NCBI RefSeq assembly: GCF_000379085.1
Contig: NZ_KB905378.1
Coordinates: 1,572,327 to 1,636,326 of the forward strand
Source: Halomicrobium katesii DSM 19301
GTDB taxonomy: Archaea > Halobacteriota > Halobacteria > Halobacteriales > Haloarculaceae
Direction: 5' to 3'
Length of the DNA: 64,000 bases
The notes beneath the pieces were generated by a model. That model had not been told where the DNA came from, ran no database searches, and saw nothing but the letters and a program-made list of their open reading frames with translations. The position numbers and the translations under genes were made by a program. The stretch's first letter is position 1. Every line of letters starts with the position of its first letter. This document shows positions 15,389 through 24,291 of the stretch, in pieces.

Positions 15389-18300
15389 TCACGCGAACCG
15401 CGCGAGCCACGACTCGATGTCGTCGACCGGCGCAGTGCCGGCCGTCGAGTCGACGCGCTCGCCCACGTAGGTGATGCGCCCCCGGACCGTCGCGTCGTCG
15501 AGCTGGCGTTCGAGCAGCCAGGCGTAGAAGGCGGTCTGGAGCGCGTATCGGTCCCGAGTGGCGTCGGTGTCGGCGAGGACGAGCTTGATGTCGTCGACGT
15601 ACCACGTGCCGTCCGGAGCGCGCGAGACGATGTCGGCGTGGTTCCGGGTCTCGATGGTGTGGTCGACCACGGGAAGCACGGCGTCGAGCGGCTCCTCGAC
15701 GTAGACGGCGCTCGACTGCAAGCGCTCCCAGACGCCGGTCGAGGCGAACTGCGGGCAGACGGTCTCGCGGACGTAGCTCGCCACCTGCTGGCGCTCACGG
15801 CCGCCAACGTCGCGGCACTGCTCGTCGATGGCGGCGTCGAGCCGCCCCGCGAGCGGTTCGGCACAGTCTTCCAGCGTCGCAGTCGAGACGCCCCGCTCGA
15901 CGGCGGTCGTGAGCACGTCGTGTGCGATCGTCCCGAGGCCGTCGGGGCCGACCGCGTCGAAGGCCAGCGGGAGGCCGTCGGCGGGAGCGGGACGGTCGCT
16001 GTGGAGCGAGGCCCCCTTGAGGTGGGCGAGCCAGTGCTCGTCCAGTCCCGTCGCCAGCGGGTAGAGCGTACTGCCGTTGACGAAGCGGGGCGTCCGGCCC
16101 GTCCGAGTCGGCGACGGCGCGAGCGCAGTCCGCGGCGTCGGGCGACTCGACGGCGAGACGCTGGCGTCGTATGCCACGTCGAGACAGCCGATCGCCAGCG
16201 GGTACTCCCCGATCGGTCGCTGGAGCGCGGTGTCGATTCGGCCGGGCTCCAGCGAGTCGGAGAGAGCGAGTGCCCGCCGGATCGTCGTCATCCAGCTGTC
16301 CTGTGGCGGCGTTCCGTGGCTCGTCGCGTCCCGTGGCACCGAGAGGACGAGGTGGTCCCGGGCTCGCGTCATGGCGACGTACAGCGTCCGCCAGCGGTCC
16401 GCGCGGTGTGCGGCGGCGAGCTCGCTGAACACCGGCGGACCGCCGAGTCGCGGCTGCTCGTCCCCGACCCAGCGGTTCGTCGCCCAGCGGAGCCGCGGCA
16501 CCGACTCGACGCCGTGAGCGCCGGGTTCGTCGACGGGAACCGACGGCGCGGTCGCTGGCGGTGCGAGCGCGAGCGTCTCACCGCGGGCCACGAACGAATC
16601 GCGATGTGGGCCGTGAACGCCGAGCGGTCGGCTCAGATCGGCCAGGCAGACGACGTCGGCCTCGTCGCCTTTCGCGTTGTGGATCGTCCGGAACACCACG
16701 TCGTAGTCGCTGGCGTCGGGCACCGGGACGAGCGGCCCGTGGGACGGGGACGCGCGGTACCGCTGGAGGACGCCGGCCAGCTCGGACAGCGAGTAGCGGT
16801 CGGTCCCCTCCCACGACTCGACGGTCTCGACGAGCGTATCGAGGACGGCGAGACAGCGCCGCGGATCGTCGACCTGGTCGAACGGGTCGGTCTCCAGGGC
16901 CAGCGTCTCGACGACGGTCGCGACGACGAGCGCCCCCGGATCGGCCGTCCGTCGCGCGAGCCGCCCGCGGAGTTCGGCGAGGTCGTCGAGGAACGTCTCG
17001 ACGCGGGCCGGGAGTCGATCGTCGGCCCCGATCTCGTCGAGGCGGTAGTCGGCGGCGGCAGCGATCTCTCGGACGGTCGACCCGTCGTCGCAGGTCACCG
17101 CCGGAACCGCACCGTCGAAGAGCGCGCGCGTTCGCTCCGGGTCGAACGGGTCGACGAGCCACTCGACGACGCCGACGACGAGTTCGACGAGCGGGGTCTC
17201 GAACAGCAGTTCGCTGGCGTCGGCGACGGACAGCCCCTTCGCTTCCAGACGAGCGGCGAGCGAGCGCATGTTCGTCCGCGTCGGAAAGAGGACCTCCACC
17301 GGGCCGTCAGCGTCTCGGCCCGCGAAGCCGTCGTCGGCCAGCGCACCGTGGAGGTAGTTCGAGAGCGGCGCTGCTTCGCTCTCCTCGAACCACGTGGTCG
17401 TCCCCGGAGATCCCCGCGCCCGGTAGCTCGCGACGTGGACCGCCGGCTCGCTCGTCGCCTCGCGGTCGGTCTCGACGGGCGTGTAGCCGTCGCCGGTCCG
17501 GTGTAGGGCACCGCGTGCGGGATCGGTAAAGACCGTCTCGAAGACGGCGTCGACGGCCGCCGAGACGTCCGGTCGCATCCGGTAGGTCCGTGCGGCGTCG
17601 GCCCGATCGTGGGGCGTCCAGGAGCGCCCGAAGTACGTCCCCTCGTCGAACGCTCGCGTGAACAGCGCCGGCCGGGCGTCGCGCCAGGCGTAGATACACT
17701 GGTCGGTGTCCCCGGCAAGCAGGACGCGGGCGTCGTCGGGGACCAGCGGGGCGAGCGCGTCGTGCTGTGCGACGGACACGTCCTGGGCCTCGTCGATGAC
17801 GAGGGTCTGGAGGGCGTGAGCGTGGCGCTGTCGGACCCGCTCGCGGAACGAGTCGTCGGCGTCGCCGGACTCCTCGAAGAAGTCGGCGACCCAGTACGCC
17901 ACGTCCTGGTGGGCGAGCACGCCGCGCTCGCGACACCGGCGGTCGTACTCGGTCTCGTAGGCGGCCACGAGCGAACAGAACTCCTCGACACGCGCACGCC
18001 AGCGGTCGAAACACGCCCGGGACTGGGCCGCGACCGCCGCCTCGTCGTCGTGGCGTCGCCGGAACGCCGCGGCGGTCTCCTCGTCGAAGAACCGCGCCAC
18101 GTCACGGACCACGGCGTCGAACGCGGCCGGGCGACCGTCCGGAAAGGCCTCGTCGATCGCGCCCAGGAGTCTGTCGCAGAACTGCTCGTCGGAGAGCCTG
18201 CGGGCGCGCTTGGCCGAGCGGGCCGTTTCGAGCAGCGCGTCCAGCGTGCGCTCGTCGGCCCCCCGTCCGTCCCTGGCCGTCTCGTCGCCGTAGGCCTCGT

Positions 18301-18817
18301 CGAGACGGTCGAACCGGGCGGTCAGTGACTCGCGATCACGCAGGGCGTCCAGCGCCGCCTCTCGGAGCGAGGAGAGTCGAGCGTCGTTGCCGACCGTCGG
18401 CATCTGCTCGAAGCCGTACTCGGCGTGAATCTCCGTGAAGACGGTGCGAAAGATGCTGTCGATGGTCCCGACGTGGTCGGCGTGGCGGACCCGCTCCTGG
18501 AGCCGCCGTGAACGCTCTGGGCTGATGGTGGTCGCCGTCGGCTGCTCGTCGTCGGCGAACGCGGCCAGCGCGGCAGTGATCCCCGGAACGATGCCGGCAG
18601 CGTCCTCGCGGGAGAACGAGACGACGCAGAGCCCCCGTTCGGGAGCGGCCGCTTGCGCGCCCGCTTCGACCAGCGCCTCGGCGGCGACGCGCTCGACGGT
18701 CGTCGACTTGCCAAAGCCCGCCGTACAGTCGAGGACGAACAGCCCCCGGTCGTGAGCGAGGAACGCGTCGCGAATCCGGTCCTGTGCGCCCTCCAGGGGC
18801 GGGACGCCGTCGGTCAC
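15389..18817 (-). CDS. AddA/RecB-like UvrD-family helicase with C-terminal PD-(D/E)XK nuclease
   Basis: Superfamily 1 helicase of 1142 residues. Motifs: Walker A AGFGKST (34-39), Walker B DEAQD (about 342), QCIYAWRD, TIHNAKGDEADVV, and VAMTRARDHLVLS. The last 170 residues contain a RecB/AddA-type nuclease pattern (GTIAHDVL, then DHTIETRNHADIV and YVDDIKL). Start is GTG at 18817, overlapping the partner gene stop by four bases. Together with that partner it resembles AddAB or RecBCD, acting on double-strand DNA ends. This is unusual in Archaea, where Mre11-Rad50-HerA-NurA is the standard resection machinery. Confidence 0.85.
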   Translation of the reverse strand: MTDGVPPLEGAQDRIRDAFLAHDRGLFVLDCTAGFGKSTTVERVAAEALVEAGAQAAAPERGLCVVSFSREDAAGIVPGITAALAAFADDEQPTATTISPERSRRLQERVRHADHVGTIDSIFRTVFTEIHAEYGFEQMPTVGNDARLSSLREAALDALRDRESLTARFDRLDEAYGDETARDGRGADERTLDALLETARSAKRARRLSDEQFCDRLLGAIDEAFPDGRPAAFDAVVRDVARFFDEETAAAFRRRHDDEAAVAAQSRACFDRWRARVEEFCSLVAAYETEYDRRCRERGVLAHQDVAYWVADFFEESGDADDSFRERVRQRHAHALQTLVIDEAQDVSVAQHDALAPLVPDDARVLLAGDTDQCIYAWRDARPALFTRAFDEGTYFGRSWTPHDRADAARTYRMRPDVSAAVDAVFETVFTDPARGALHRTGDGYTPVETDREATSEPAVHVASYRARGSPGTTTWFEESEAAPLSNYLHGALADDGFAGRDADGPVEVLFPTRTNMRSLAARLEAKGLSVADASELLFETPLVELVVGVVEWLVDPFDPERTRALFDGAVPAVTCDDGSTVREIAAAADYRLDEIGADDRLPARVETFLDDLAELRGRLARRTADPGALVVATVVETLALETDPFDQVDDPRRCLAVLDTLVETVESWEGTDRYSLSELAGVLQRYRASPSHGPLVPVPDASDYDVVFRTIHNAKGDEADVVCLADLSRPLGVHGPHRDSFVARGETLALAPPATAPSVPVDEPGAHGVESVPRLRWATNRWVGDEQPRLGGPPVFSELAAAHRADRWRTLYVAMTRARDHLVLSVPRDATSHGTPPQDSWMTTIRRALALSDSLEPGRIDTALQRPIGEYPLAIGCLDVAYDASVSPSSRPTPRTALAPSPTRTGRTPRFVNGSTLYPLATGLDEHWLAHLKGASLHSDRPAPADGLPLAFDAVGPDGLGTIAHDVLTTAVERGVSTATLEDCAEPLAGRLDAAIDEQCRDVGGRERQQVASYVRETVCPQFASTGVWERLQSSAVYVEEPLDAVLPVVDHTIETRNHADIVSRAPDGTWYVDDIKLVLADTDATRDRYALQTAFYAWLLERQLDDATVRGRITYVGERVDSTAGTAPVDDIESWLARFA

Positions 18818-20886
18818 CGGCCGCCACCTCCCACGCTCGTGCCGTCGTCGATCCAGTCGTGGAGCGTCGAGGCGTCGCCGGCCCGCAATCGACGGACCCG
18901 CTCGGGCGCGAGGCGGTCGGCGTCCAGGTGAGCAAGCAGCGGCGACCGCTCGTAGCGGACGCCGTCCACGTCACGGGTGTAGCGAGTGACGACGAGGTGA
19001 TCGGTGGCGGCCCGGACCGCGTCGGCGAAGTGATCGAGGTCGCGCTCTGTCGACCAGGCCCCCCGGACGGGGAACTGACGGGCCGACCGTGTCTGCCCCC
19101 GGACGATGGCCGCCCGCAGTTCGGCCGGCAACTCGCCGTGAGGGCGCTGGGGCCACTCGCCGTCGGCGAACCCCAGCGCGATCACGAGCGAGTACGTCCG
19201 GAGCCAGGCGTCCGTCGCGTCGAGCACGTCGATGCGCTCGGCGTTGGCGTGTTCGCGCCGGCCGGGCCGGGCGGTCGCGAGCGCGTCGAGGACCGTCAGG
19301 ACGGTGTCCCACGACGGATCGAGGTGGCCCCGTTCGAGCCAGTCGGCGTACTTCGCGCGCGTCTCGCGAAGGAGGTGATCGCCGTCGTCCGTGCCGGCGA
19401 CCCGCTCGACGGCGCGGGCGGTCTGGGCGGTCTCGGTGTAGTCCGGCCCGTCGGACGCGGCCCGCCGGGGCAGGACACCCTCCTCGAACGCGTCGACGAC
19501 GGGCTCCAGAACGGGACAGATGTCGGCCGGCGCGGGCTCGGCGGGCTGCTGGCCGATCCAGTTCAGCAGGCCGGCCGCCGCTTCGCGTGCGGTCGTGTCG
19601 ACGCCGTCGAGTTCCCCGACGGCCGTGAGCCACCCGACCCGCGAGCGAGACGCGCCGTCGAGCGCACGACCGAGCGCGTGTACCGCCGCCGGTGGCGTCG
19701 GGCGGTCGTGACGGCCACGCGGTGCGATCCACTGGAGCGCGAGCGGTTCCAGCAGCGCGTCGGCGGCGATGTCGTCGGCCGCGGCCGCCCCCAGCAGTTC
19801 ACAGACGGCGACGACGAGCCGGTAGGGGAGCGTCCGCGTCAGCGGGAGCTGCGTCCAGACCGACGGGTGCCGTCCGTACGTCGACAGCGCGCGCCGGACC
19901 GGCCGCTCGTAGCGACCGACGTCCCGAGCGACGAGCGCGACGTCGTCGACGCCGGCACCCGCTTCGAGCGCCCCGTCGACGATCGCCGCCGCGGTGCGGG
20001 CCTCGTCGTGTCTCGTCTCGACCGCGATCTCGGTCGTTCGCGGCGGCTGGTCGAGCCGGCGGTCGGGCGACGGATCGACGCAGTCCGGGGCGGTGTCGGC
20101 GATCCCGGACCGGGCAGCCAGCCGACGGGCGATCCGGGGACCGGTCCCGGCCCGGAGGTAGTAGTGGACGGCGACGTCGGTCGCCGCCTCAACCGCCGTG
20201 AGAAAGTCTCGGATCGGCGCGCCGAGCGTGCTGACGCCAGCGAGATCGATCCGCTCGATCGTCGGGAACGTCGCCGACCACACTGCGCCGTCGGTCTCCT
20301 CGATCGCGCTCGCACAGGCCCGAAAGACAGCGCCGGAAGCTGGAGCGGCCGCGACACGCTCGTCGAGAGCGTCGACGAGAGCACCCACCCCGGTACGGAG
20401 CGCGCGCGTGTCGGCACTGGCAGCCGCCGACAGCGACGAGCGAACGTCGTCGAGCGCCGCCGCCCGGTCGGCTCGCCCGCCGGTCAGGAGCTGGAGCTCC
20501 TCGCGAGCGACCTCGATCGACTCGGCGTGCTCGGTCAGCGCCGTGCCGTAGACGGTGGTGAGCGCCCCGACGCCCGCGGGCGGCTCGTCGAGGAGCACCC
20601 GGAACAGCCGGAGCCGGTCGAGCCGGTCGAGCGTCTCGACCGCTCGGCCCTCGTGGGTCGAGAGGACCCGCGACGCCACGTCGATCGGCGTCCGAAACAG
20701 GACCGACGAACGGGGCCGGCTGCGCTGTGCGAGCGCCCGCTTGCAGTTGCGCTGGTGGAGCTGCTCGGGCGTCATCACGATGTCGATCGGGTCGCTGGCT
20801 CGCTGCGGGCGTTCCAGAAGGGACTGCTCGTCGTGGACGTGGACCGTGGGCGAACAGCGCCGAGCGGAGACGGCAGCGTCGTCCAT
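18814..20886 (-). CDS. AddB/RecC-like partner of the helicase-nuclease
   Basis: Protein of about 690 residues, first of a two-gene operon with the helicase-nuclease. No Walker A is visible. The C-terminal third has features of inactivated UvrD-like subunits (LVIALGFADGEWPQRPHGELP, then ATDHLVVTRYTRD). Such subunits of AddAB/RecBCD scan DNA rather than unwind it. The frame is open upstream to a GTG at 20964. I prefer ATG at 20886 because the upstream piece overlaps an integrase remnant. Assignment depends on context and partial motifs. Confidence 0.65.
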   Translation of the reverse strand: MDDAAVSARRCSPTVHVHDEQSLLERPQRASDPIDIVMTPEQLHQRNCKRALAQRSRPRSSVLFRTPIDVASRVLSTHEGRAVETLDRLDRLRLFRVLLDEPPAGVGALTTVYGTALTEHAESIEVAREELQLLTGGRADRAAALDDVRSSLSAAASADTRALRTGVGALVDALDERVAAAPASGAVFRACASAIEETDGAVWSATFPTIERIDLAGVSTLGAPIRDFLTAVEAATDVAVHYYLRAGTGPRIARRLAARSGIADTAPDCVDPSPDRRLDQPPRTTEIAVETRHDEARTAAAIVDGALEAGAGVDDVALVARDVGRYERPVRRALSTYGRHPSVWTQLPLTRTLPYRLVVAVCELLGAAAADDIAADALLEPLALQWIAPRGRHDRPTPPAAVHALGRALDGASRSRVGWLTAVGELDGVDTTAREAAAGLLNWIGQQPAEPAPADICPVLEPVVDAFEEGVLPRRAASDGPDYTETAQTARAVERVAGTDDGDHLLRETRAKYADWLERGHLDPSWDTVLTVLDALATARPGRREHANAERIDVLDATDAWLRTYSLVIALGFADGEWPQRPHGELPAELRAAIVRGQTRSARQFPVRGAWSTERDLDHFADAVRAATDHLVVTRYTRDVDGVRYERSPLLAHLDADRLAPERVRRLRAGDASTLHDWIDDGTSVGGGGR

Positions 20887-20960
20887 ACCTGTGAGAGAAG
20901 CGCAGTCGTGCCCTAAAGCTGCTCGCCTCGGAGTGAAAGTAGACGCGTCGTCTCGCGGCG

Positions 20961-21096
20961 TCACTCGGGCCTGCCAGTGACGGTCCCCTCCATCTCGTCG
21001 AGGGCCTCCGTCGCAACGTCGCCGGGTTCGCCGGCCTCGATGTGTGAGTAGCGTTCGAAGGTCTCGGTCAGCGGCGTCGAGTACGACCGATCAGAC
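20961..21096 (-). pseudogene. Tyrosine recombinase C-terminal tail remnant
   Basis: About 45 codons reading ...TETFERYSHIEAGEPGDVATEALDE... and ending in TGA. The RYSHIEAG block with the nucleophilic Tyr and the following acidic tail match haloarchaeal integrases and the remnant at 6199-6737. An in-frame stop precedes it and nothing upstream is recognisable as integrase. The rest of 20887-21304 shows no gene. Confidence 0.55.
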
Positions 21097-21304
21097 ACCG
21101 GCGGTCACCGCACGACGCGGGCAGGGCCCCGGCGGCGTCGAAGCGGCGTCGGCGTGTGGCAGTCGCATGGTTCGTGCGCCCCGACGGCGCGTCCGGAAAC
21201 GGCCGCTCGGGTCCGTGACGTGCTGGCCGACCAGTGGTGAGCGTCGCTCAAAGCGAGATTGGAGTCACCGCCGCTCTCTTGTGTCGGTTACTGCAAGCGA
21301 CTGC

Positions 21305-22018
21305 ATGAACAGACGAGAGTCCCTCGCCGCGTTCGCGGGGGTCGCCGCCGCGCTGGCCGGCTGTAGCGGGTACGGCAGCGCGACCAGCGAGTCGACGGCA
21401 ACGAGAGGGGCCGAGGGCGAGATCGACACGGACGCGCCGGGGACCGGGTCCGCGACGGATCCCGAGATGGTCCGCGTTCGCGAGGCGACCGATCGGGCAC
21501 CGCTCTGGCTCGCCGATCGAGACGGCGAGACCGACCGAGAGCGCGGGTCCCACCGCGAGCGGCGTCGACACTCGCGGACCGTCGTCGACACGCCGGCCCG
21601 GGCGGAACGGCTCAGGGTCGCCGACGGCGTCGACGCCGACGGGCTCGACTCGTTCCTGTCGGAGACGGACCTCGACGGCCAGACGCTGTATCTGGAGAGC
21701 GTCGAGGTCCGAGCCTGCTTCGAGCTGGCACTGTGTCGGATCGAGTGGCAGCCCGACGAGGTGTCGACGGACTACGCGCGCACCCAGCTCCCCTACGATA
21801 CGCGCTGTGAGGTCGACGACCACGTCTTCGAGGCGCGACTCGTCCGCATTCCGGCCAGCCTCTCGGCCGACGAGGTGCGTGGCTACGGCTCGTCGATCGG
21901 CACGGCCGGCTGTCAGAGACGGAATCGGGCCGCGGCCGAGGGCGGCGGGGGATCGAGCACCGGGAGTGACGGAGAGACACGCCCCGCCACAGCCACGTCG
22001 ACCGGAGGTGACCGGTGA
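21305..22018 (+). CDS. Hypothetical lipoprotein
   Basis: Protein of 237 residues whose family I do not recognise. It has a short signal with lipobox AGC at residue 20 (MNRRESLAAFAGVAAALAGC), so it is probably exported and lipid-anchored. The mature part is acidic, contains four cysteines and ends in a Gly/Ser/Thr-rich tail. ATG at 21305 was chosen because it places the signal at the N-terminus. It overlaps the next lipoprotein gene by one base (TGATG), so the pair is probably co-expressed. Confidence 0.7.
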   Translation: MNRRESLAAFAGVAAALAGCSGYGSATSESTATRGAEGEIDTDAPGTGSATDPEMVRVREATDRAPLWLADRDGETDRERGSHRERRRHSRTVVDTPARAERLRVADGVDADGLDSFLSETDLDGQTLYLESVEVRACFELALCRIEWQPDEVSTDYARTQLPYDTRCEVDDHVFEARLVRIPASLSADEVRGYGSSIGTAGCQRRNRAAAEGGGGSSTGSDGETRPATATSTGGDR

Positions 22019-23337
22019 TGGGCGAGGACGCACGGAGCACAGCGGACCGACAGCGCCTGACGCGTCGCGGGCTGCTCGCCGTGGCCGCGACGAGTGCCGT
22101 CGCCGGCTGCCAATCGATCGGCGGGCTGAGCGACGACACAGACGAGCAGATCAGCGTGTACGAGCTCCCCGACCTCGACCGGGAGTCGATCCCGTCGCCG
22201 GTCGTCGCCCCGTCAGTGCCCGTCGACATCGCGCCGTCGCACCTCACGACGGCCCGCGAGCGCGTCGACGCGTTGCTCGGCGAACTCCCGACGCCGATGG
22301 GACCCGACGACATCCCCAACGGCTACGTCCGCGAGCGCCTGACCGACAGCGCCAGCGACGCGACGGACGCGCTCGACGACGCACGCACTGCCCGGACGGA
22401 GCTGGAAGCGCTGACGGCGCTGGGCGAGGCGCGCGAACGAGCCAGATACGCGGCCGCCGGCTGGGCGATGGCCGACGAGGGACTGACAGTCGAGCGCCTC
22501 CGCAGCGAGCACGGTGAGGTCGTCTCGAACGCCCACGCGTTCTGGGACGAGCACACGTACCTCGGGACCGACCCCGTCCGAGCGGCGCTGGTACACGCCC
22601 GCATCGAGGACGCGTTCGATCGGCTCGCCCGGATGGACGAGCCACGGACCCACGGCGACGGCGAACTGCTGACCGTCGCCGAGTGGGGCGAGACCGTCGA
22701 GTCGGCACGGGTCAGTCTCGACGACGCCCGCCACCTCGACAGCCAGTTCACCGAGTCGCTGCCCGCCGACGCCGGCAACGTCGAGGACGCGCTCACCAGC
22801 GGTGCCGAGACGCTGCTGGCCGACGTTCGCTCGCGCCGCTCCGACCTCCCACCGGAACCCACCCAGGAGGAGTGGGGCGTCGCCGAGAACGTGGTCGCCG
22901 ACCTCCGGCGGACGGTCGACGACGGACCGACGACCGTCGGGGAAGCCAGCGGACCGGCCAGCGCCGTCGTCGACGCGACCGGTCGCATCGCGAGACTTCG
23001 AGCGCTGGAGCGGATCGAAGAGCGGATCGATGCCGGCGAGATCACCGGCGTCGAGAGCGCCGACGAACTGCGAGCACTGCGGACGGCGGCCTGCGACGCG
23101 CTCGATACCGCGCTCGAAACGAGTCGCGACGCCGCGCTCGCCCGGACCGTCATCAGCGACGTGTCCCGGGAGGTGACGAGCGCGGACTGGCGGCTCGCTC
23201 GGTTCGATCGCGACGTTCGGCCCGAGCGCCTCGACGACATCGTGGAGGGGTACGTGCGCGCGACGGCCGTCGCGCGGGCCGTGCCGCCAGCGTGCAAGCA
23301 GACCGTCGAGGCGCTGGAGCGATACGGAACGTTGTAG
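22018..23337 (+). CDS. Hypothetical helical lipoprotein
   Basis: Protein of 439 residues. A Tat-like signal (RLTRRGLLAVAATSAVAGC) places the lipid-anchored Cys near residue 33. The rest is acidic and almost entirely predicted helix, rich in Ala, Asp, Arg and Glu, with spectrin-like or coiled-coil spacing. No enzyme motif is visible. ATG at 22018 overlaps the upstream lipoprotein stop; a GTG one codon earlier is possible. It likely works with that lipoprotein at the outer face of the membrane. Confidence 0.7.
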   Translation: MGEDARSTADRQRLTRRGLLAVAATSAVAGCQSIGGLSDDTDEQISVYELPDLDRESIPSPVVAPSVPVDIAPSHLTTARERVDALLGELPTPMGPDDIPNGYVRERLTDSASDATDALDDARTARTELEALTALGEARERARYAAAGWAMADEGLTVERLRSEHGEVVSNAHAFWDEHTYLGTDPVRAALVHARIEDAFDRLARMDEPRTHGDGELLTVAEWGETVESARVSLDDARHLDSQFTESLPADAGNVEDALTSGAETLLADVRSRRSDLPPEPTQEEWGVAENVVADLRRTVDDGPTTVGEASGPASAVVDATGRIARLRALERIEERIDAGEITGVESADELRALRTAACDALDTALETSRDAALARTVISDVSREVTSADWRLARFDRDVRPERLDDIVEGYVRATAVARAVPPACKQTVEALERYGTL

Positions 23338-23382
23338 TTGCTTACCGGTGCTCGTCGCCACGGGGGAGACGCTCACCGTTAA

Positions 23383-24291
23383 ATGCTTACGACCGTCCGT
23401 ATGAGCCCGAGGGCCTCGGTGCTCACTGTTTTACGTGTCCAGTTCTATCGAGTACAGTGTCTTTTTTCACCCACGCCTACGGATGTCCTGCATGTGTTAC
23501 CTCCCGACGAGACGACGGTTCTGCTACCGGTCGACATCTCCGGAGAGTACGTCCTTCCGACACCGGTATTGGACCTACTGTCGTCGATCCACGTCGTCGT
23601 CCTCGGTTACTACCCCGTCCCGAGCCAAGCGGCTCCGGCACAGCTCAAACACCAGCATGAGGACGACGCGAGACGCCATCTGGACGCGATTCTCAACCAA
23701 TTGACCGGCCGCGTGGACGGCATCTCCGATGTCCTTGTGTTCACCCACGACCGCGACGAGACGGTCGACCGGATCGCCACCACCCACGACGTCGATGCGA
23801 TTCTCACCCCGGGCGACGTGACGACCGTCGACCGCCTGCTGGTCCCGCTACGTGGCGAGTCCAACGTCGAGAACATCCTCTCGCTCGCCGAGACGCTCCT
23901 CGCGTCGACCGATGCGACGGTCACACTCTTTCACGCCACGGACGAGGCAAACCCCGATGGGCACGGCGACCGCCTGCTCGACGGCGCGGTCGAGCACCTC
24001 GTCGAGAGCGGCGTCGATCCCGACCGCATCGACAGACAGCTATCGACCGATGACGCAGTGGCCGGTATCCTCGCGGCCGGTGACGAGCCCGACATCCTCC
24101 TCATCGGCGAGACGGAGCCGTCCCTCCGGGACCGCATCCTGGGTCGCGTTCCGTCACAGATCCTTGAAGACGCCGAGGGTCCGGTCTTCGTCGTCAGGGA
24201 TACCAGCGGAACCGAGACCGTGAATAAAACCAGGACTGGGTCTGAGAGCGGGACGGAATACGGTTCTGGGGGACAGACCGACGCTCCATGA
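23383..24291 (+). CDS. UspA-domain protein paired with amino-acid transporter
   Basis: Universal stress protein-like protein of up to 302 residues, with two Usp-like halves (VLLPVDISGEY..., then DRLLVPLRGESNVENILSLAETLL...). The usual Usp ATP motif is weak. The start is uncertain: the first ATG (23383) lies in a half-copy of the TGATACGG repeat, and GTG at 23494 directly before the first Usp strand is equally plausible. The last four bases overlap the transporter gene (ATGA), a common haloarchaeal pairing. Confidence 0.75.
   Translation: MLTTVRMSPRASVLTVLRVQFYRVQCLFSPTPTDVLHVLPPDETTVLLPVDISGEYVLPTPVLDLLSSIHVVVLGYYPVPSQAAPAQLKHQHEDDARRHLDAILNQLTGRVDGISDVLVFTHDRDETVDRIATTHDVDAILTPGDVTTVDRLLVPLRGESNVENILSLAETLLASTDATVTLFHATDEANPDGHGDRLLDGAVEHLVESGVDPDRIDRQLSTDDAVAGILAAGDEPDILLIGETEPSLRDRILGRVPSQILEDAEGPVFVVRDTSGTETVNKTRTGSESGTEYGSGGQTDAP

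Noticed and set aside
15335-17506. Long plus-strand open frame of 723 codons opposite the helicase
   Set aside because: Arg-rich antisense shadow typical of GC-rich halophile DNA. The minus-strand frame carries all helicase motifs.
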